Of a DNA stretch of 64,000 nucleotides, positions 61,620 to 64,000 are shown one piece after another. The stretch covers positions 1 through 64,000 of the forward strand of contig JAFWZZ010000027.1 in NCBI GenBank assembly GCA_017522185.1, in the 5' to 3' direction. This stretch comes from Bacillota bacterium. Lineage in GTDB: Bacteria; Bacillota; Clostridia; Peptostreptococcales; Anaerovoracaceae. Within the stretch, counting starts at the first letter, position 1, and each line of letters begins with the position of its first letter. The notes beneath the pieces were generated by a model. The model did not search any database. It was not told the origin of the DNA and was given only the letters and a program-made list of their open reading frames with translations. The position numbers were made by a program, and so were the translations under genes.

Positions 61620-64000
61620 ATGAATAATATAAAATACGACGGGGTGTATTATCCTGTAAGACCGGTCTCTGATTTAAGAGACATGGTGAACAAGAGTGCA
61701 GAACTCTACGCGGACAGAGCTGCGTATTTACAGAAAGACAGACCGGGCGGTACATTCCAGCCGGTAACCTACAAGCGTTTTAAGAACGAGATGGATGCCT
61801 TTGGAACAAAGCTGACAGACATGGGCCTGAAGGGAAAGAAGATCATCGTAATCGGTGAAACCTGTTACCAGTGGATCCTGACCTATTTTGCCGTGGTCAA
61901 CGGCGTAGGCACCATTGTTCCGCTGGACAAGAACCTGCCTGCAGGTGAAATGAAGAGTCTGGTAGAACGTTCCGGCGCCAGCGCCATCGTTTACACCAAG
62001 CGCATGGAAAAGAGCCTGAAAGAGATCTTTGAAGAGAAATACGGATTGGAATATTTTATTTCCATCGGTCCTGACGAACACCACGACGGCGTATTGTCCT
62101 TCAGCAAACTGATCGAAGAAGGGGAAGAACTGCTTCGTGAAGGAATCCGTGAATATGTGGATGCGGATATCGATCCGAATCAGTTGGCGACTTTGATGTT
62201 CACTTCCGGAACAACCGGCATGGCCAAGGGCGTAATGCTGTCCCACAAGAACATCGCGGCGAACGTGTACAATATGTCCAAGCTGGTTAACGTGCCGAAG
62301 GGCAGCGTGGTACTGTCTATCCTGCCGATTCATCACGCGTATGAGTTCACATGTTCCATCTGTACAACCTTCTTCCAGGGCGGCACCATCGCTGTCTGCG
62401 AAGGTCTGAAATACATTCAGAAGAACATGAACGAAGTCAAGGCAAACATCATGCTGGGTGTGCCTCTGGTATTCGAGAAGTTCTATGCAGGTATCTGGAA
62501 ACAGGCTGCCAAGCAGGGTCAGGAAGAAAAGCTGAGATCTGCACTGGCGCTGTCCAAGAAGATGAAACTTTGGAAGAACCCGAAGCTGATGCACAAGATG
62601 TTCGGTTCCATTCACCACAACTTCGGTGGTAACATCAAACTGTTCATCGCAGGCGGTGCGGCCATCGATCCGAAGGTTATCGAAGATTTCGAAGCCATGG
62701 GATTCCCTATGATTCAGGGATACGGCATGAGTGAATGTGCGCCGATTATCGCAGTAAACCAGGACCGCTACAGCAAAGCGGCTTCCGTAGGTAAACCGAT
62801 GCCAGGCACAGAAGTGAAGATTATCAATCCGGACGAAGACGGTGTCGGCGAAGTTGTCTGCAAGTCCGATTCCGTGATGCTGGGATATTACGAAAACGAA
62901 GAAGAAACCGCAAAGGTCCTACAGGATGGATGGCTCCATACCGGCGACCTGGGCTATTTTGATAAGGATGGATTCCTGTATCTGACAGGCAGAAAAAAGA
63001 CGGTCATCGTAACCAAGGGAGGCAAGAATATCTTCCCAGAAGAAATCGAAACCGTGCTGCTGGAAAACGAACTGATTCAGGAAGTTATCGTATATGGAAA
63101 GGAAGATAAGAAAGTCGGCAACGTGATGGTTACCGCCGATATCTTCCCGAACTACAACCTTCTGAAGGAACAGAAAGGAGAACTGAGTGGTAGCGATGTA
63201 TACCACTTCTATAAGGAACTGGTTGAAGAGGCAAACAAGAAGATGCCTGCTTACAAGGCCGTGAAGCGTGTGAACATCCGGGACAAGGAGTTCGAAAAGA
63301 CCACGACCGGTAAGATCAAGCGTTATGGCAACGTGCAGGAGGATGCACCGGAGGAAGAAAAGGAAACCTCCAAGGCCGGATACGTGGAACTGAAGGCGAA
63401 GGAAAAGAAACGTGTGACGTCCTTGATAAACTCTATTGTGGGAAGCGGAGATCCGTACGTGCGTTATCCTGAGCAGCTGCGTCCGGTATGCGACCTGAAG
63501 GAAATGCTGGAAACCAGTGCGGCGATGTACGGAGACCATATCGCGTTCATGCAGAAGTTCGACCGTAACGAACCGTACAAAGGCATCACATACAAGGAAG
63601 CCCTGGCCGATGTAAACGGCCTGGGTACGGCATTGATTAATCGGAATCTGAAGGGCAAGCGTGTCGCTGTAATCGGTGAAACCTGTTATCAGTGGGAATC
63701 CAGTTATCTGGCAGTCATCAACGGAACCGGTATCGTGGTTCCGCTGGATAAGGAACTGGATGCGCGCGACCTGAAGCAGCAGATTATCGAGGCAGAAGTA
63801 TCCGCAGTCATCTTCGGCAAGAAATACGAAAAGACCTTCAAGGAAATGAAGGCTTCCGGCGACACCGGACTGGAAGTGCTGGTGAACTTTGATGCCAAAG
63901 ACCATACGGAAGAAGTGCTTTCCTGGGGTAAGCTGATCGAAGAGGGTAAGGGCGAAATCGCAACCGGTGACAGACAGTTCCTGGACGCGGAAATCATCGG
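61620..64000 (+). CDS. Tandem AMP-binding (acyl-CoA/acyl-ACP synthetase-like) protein, partial
   Basis: The frame is open from ATG 61620 to the right edge (793 codons, truncated). Residues 1-580 are a complete long-chain acyl-ligase: P-loop TSGTTGMAKGVMLSH, YGMSE, LHTGDLGYFDKDG, LTGRKKTVIVTKGGKNIFPEE and catalytic Lys in TTTGKIKRY. After about 30 residues a second copy begins (YVRYPEQLRPVCDLKEMLETSA) and repeats the N-terminal pattern including KVAVIGETCYQW versus KKIIVIGETCYQW. Such enzymes activate fatty or aryl acids as adenylates. The ribosome site is weak (GAGAAG). Confidence 0.85.
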   Translation, partial: MNNIKYDGVYYPVRPVSDLRDMVNKSAELYADRAAYLQKDRPGGTFQPVTYKRFKNEMDAFGTKLTDMGLKGKKIIVIGETCYQWILTYFAVVNGVGTIVPLDKNLPAGEMKSLVERSGASAIVYTKRMEKSLKEIFEEKYGLEYFISIGPDEHHDGVLSFSKLIEEGEELLREGIREYVDADIDPNQLATLMFTSGTTGMAKGVMLSHKNIAANVYNMSKLVNVPKGSVVLSILPIHHAYEFTCSICTTFFQGGTIAVCEGLKYIQKNMNEVKANIMLGVPLVFEKFYAGIWKQAAKQGQEEKLRSALALSKKMKLWKNPKLMHKMFGSIHHNFGGNIKLFIAGGAAIDPKVIEDFEAMGFPMIQGYGMSECAPIIAVNQDRYSKAASVGKPMPGTEVKIINPDEDGVGEVVCKSDSVMLGYYENEEETAKVLQDGWLHTGDLGYFDKDGFLYLTGRKKTVIVTKGGKNIFPEEIETVLLENELIQEVIVYGKEDKKVGNVMVTADIFPNYNLLKEQKGELSGSDVYHFYKELVEEANKKMPAYKAVKRVNIRDKEFEKTTTGKIKRYGNVQEDAPEEEKETSKAGYVELKAKEKKRVTSLINSIVGSGDPYVRYPEQLRPVCDLKEMLETSAAMYGDHIAFMQKFDRNEPYKGITYKEALADVNGLGTALINRNLKGKRVAVIGETCYQWESSYLAVINGTGIVVPLDKELDARDLKQQIIEAEVSAVIFGKKYEKTFKEMKASGDTGLEVLVNFDAKDHTEEVLSWGKLIEEGKGEIATGDRQFLDAEII

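Noticed and set aside
61728..62618. 296-codon minus-strand frame
   Set aside because: Antisense of the AMP-ligase; His/Gln-rich, no ribosome site.
62919..63997. Minus-strand frames at the right edge
   Set aside because: Shadows of the open AMP-ligase frame, which has recognisable motifs.

Overview
The window is a chromosomal segment of a Gram-positive anaerobe of the Clostridia. Supporting signs are strong AGGAGG-type ribosome sites, TTGACA/TATAAT-like promoters, an AddAB-type helicase-nuclease gene, anaerobic-style cobamide assembly genes, a SecA with a C-terminal zinc tail, an aldo/keto reductase with a clostridial 2x[4Fe-4S] tail, and a prophage whose parts are typical of Firmicutes siphoviruses. 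A family such as Anaerovoracaceae/Eubacteriales is possible, but the sequence alone does not settle it.

Layout. (1) 1-4848: the start of a DMT-family transporter on the minus strand, then a tight plus-strand cobamide nucleotide-loop operon: cobT, cobU, cobS, a short CobU-like gene and a histidine-phosphatase/aldo-keto-reductase fusion. (2) 4885-8064: a one-polypeptide MacB/FtsX-type ABC exporter, ending in a bidirectional terminator shared with the converging apeA-birA pair (8158-10534). (3) 10698-22368: CBS/CorC membrane protein, secA, a 120-bp tandem repeat that overlaps the end of secA, prfB with its programmed +1 frameshift, tex, a HAD phosphatase and addB. (4) 22440-22515: tRNA-Thr(CGU), the integration site of a prophage. 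(5) 22466-56924: a complete-looking 34.5-kb siphovirus-type prophage between 58-bp direct repeats. (6) 56965-64000: host genes again, including a cysteine-rich small protein, asparaginase, deoD, two paralogous secreted cysteine-hydrolase/Fn3 proteins and the start of a double AMP-ligase.

The prophage reads: integrase; two very short promoter-terminator units; a two-gene DUF3800 cassette of unknown role; ImmA-like peptidase and CI-like repressor opposed to a Cro-like gene across a three-operator switch; a DUF4145 gene with its own promoter; a tRNA-Ile(UAU); early and replication genes (PcfK-like with a frameshift, PcfJ, DUF3102, PC4/YdbC-like, an HUH-type initiator); a DUF1492-type late regulator with a likely target promoter; terminase, portal, a minor head protein carrying an ADP-ribosyltransferase domain, scaffold, capsid, connectors, tail tube, a G/GT chaperone pair read through a -1 frameshift, tape measure, tail and fibre proteins; holin and endolysin.

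Points most worth a second look are the DUF3800 cassette, the short transcripts beside the integrase (one with paired TGTATnATACA palindromes), the ADP-ribosyltransferase fused to a head protein, the 25-bp repeats before the scaffold gene, the late promoter followed by a terminator, the phosphatase-reductase fusion in the cobamide operon, and the internally duplicated acyl-ligase.
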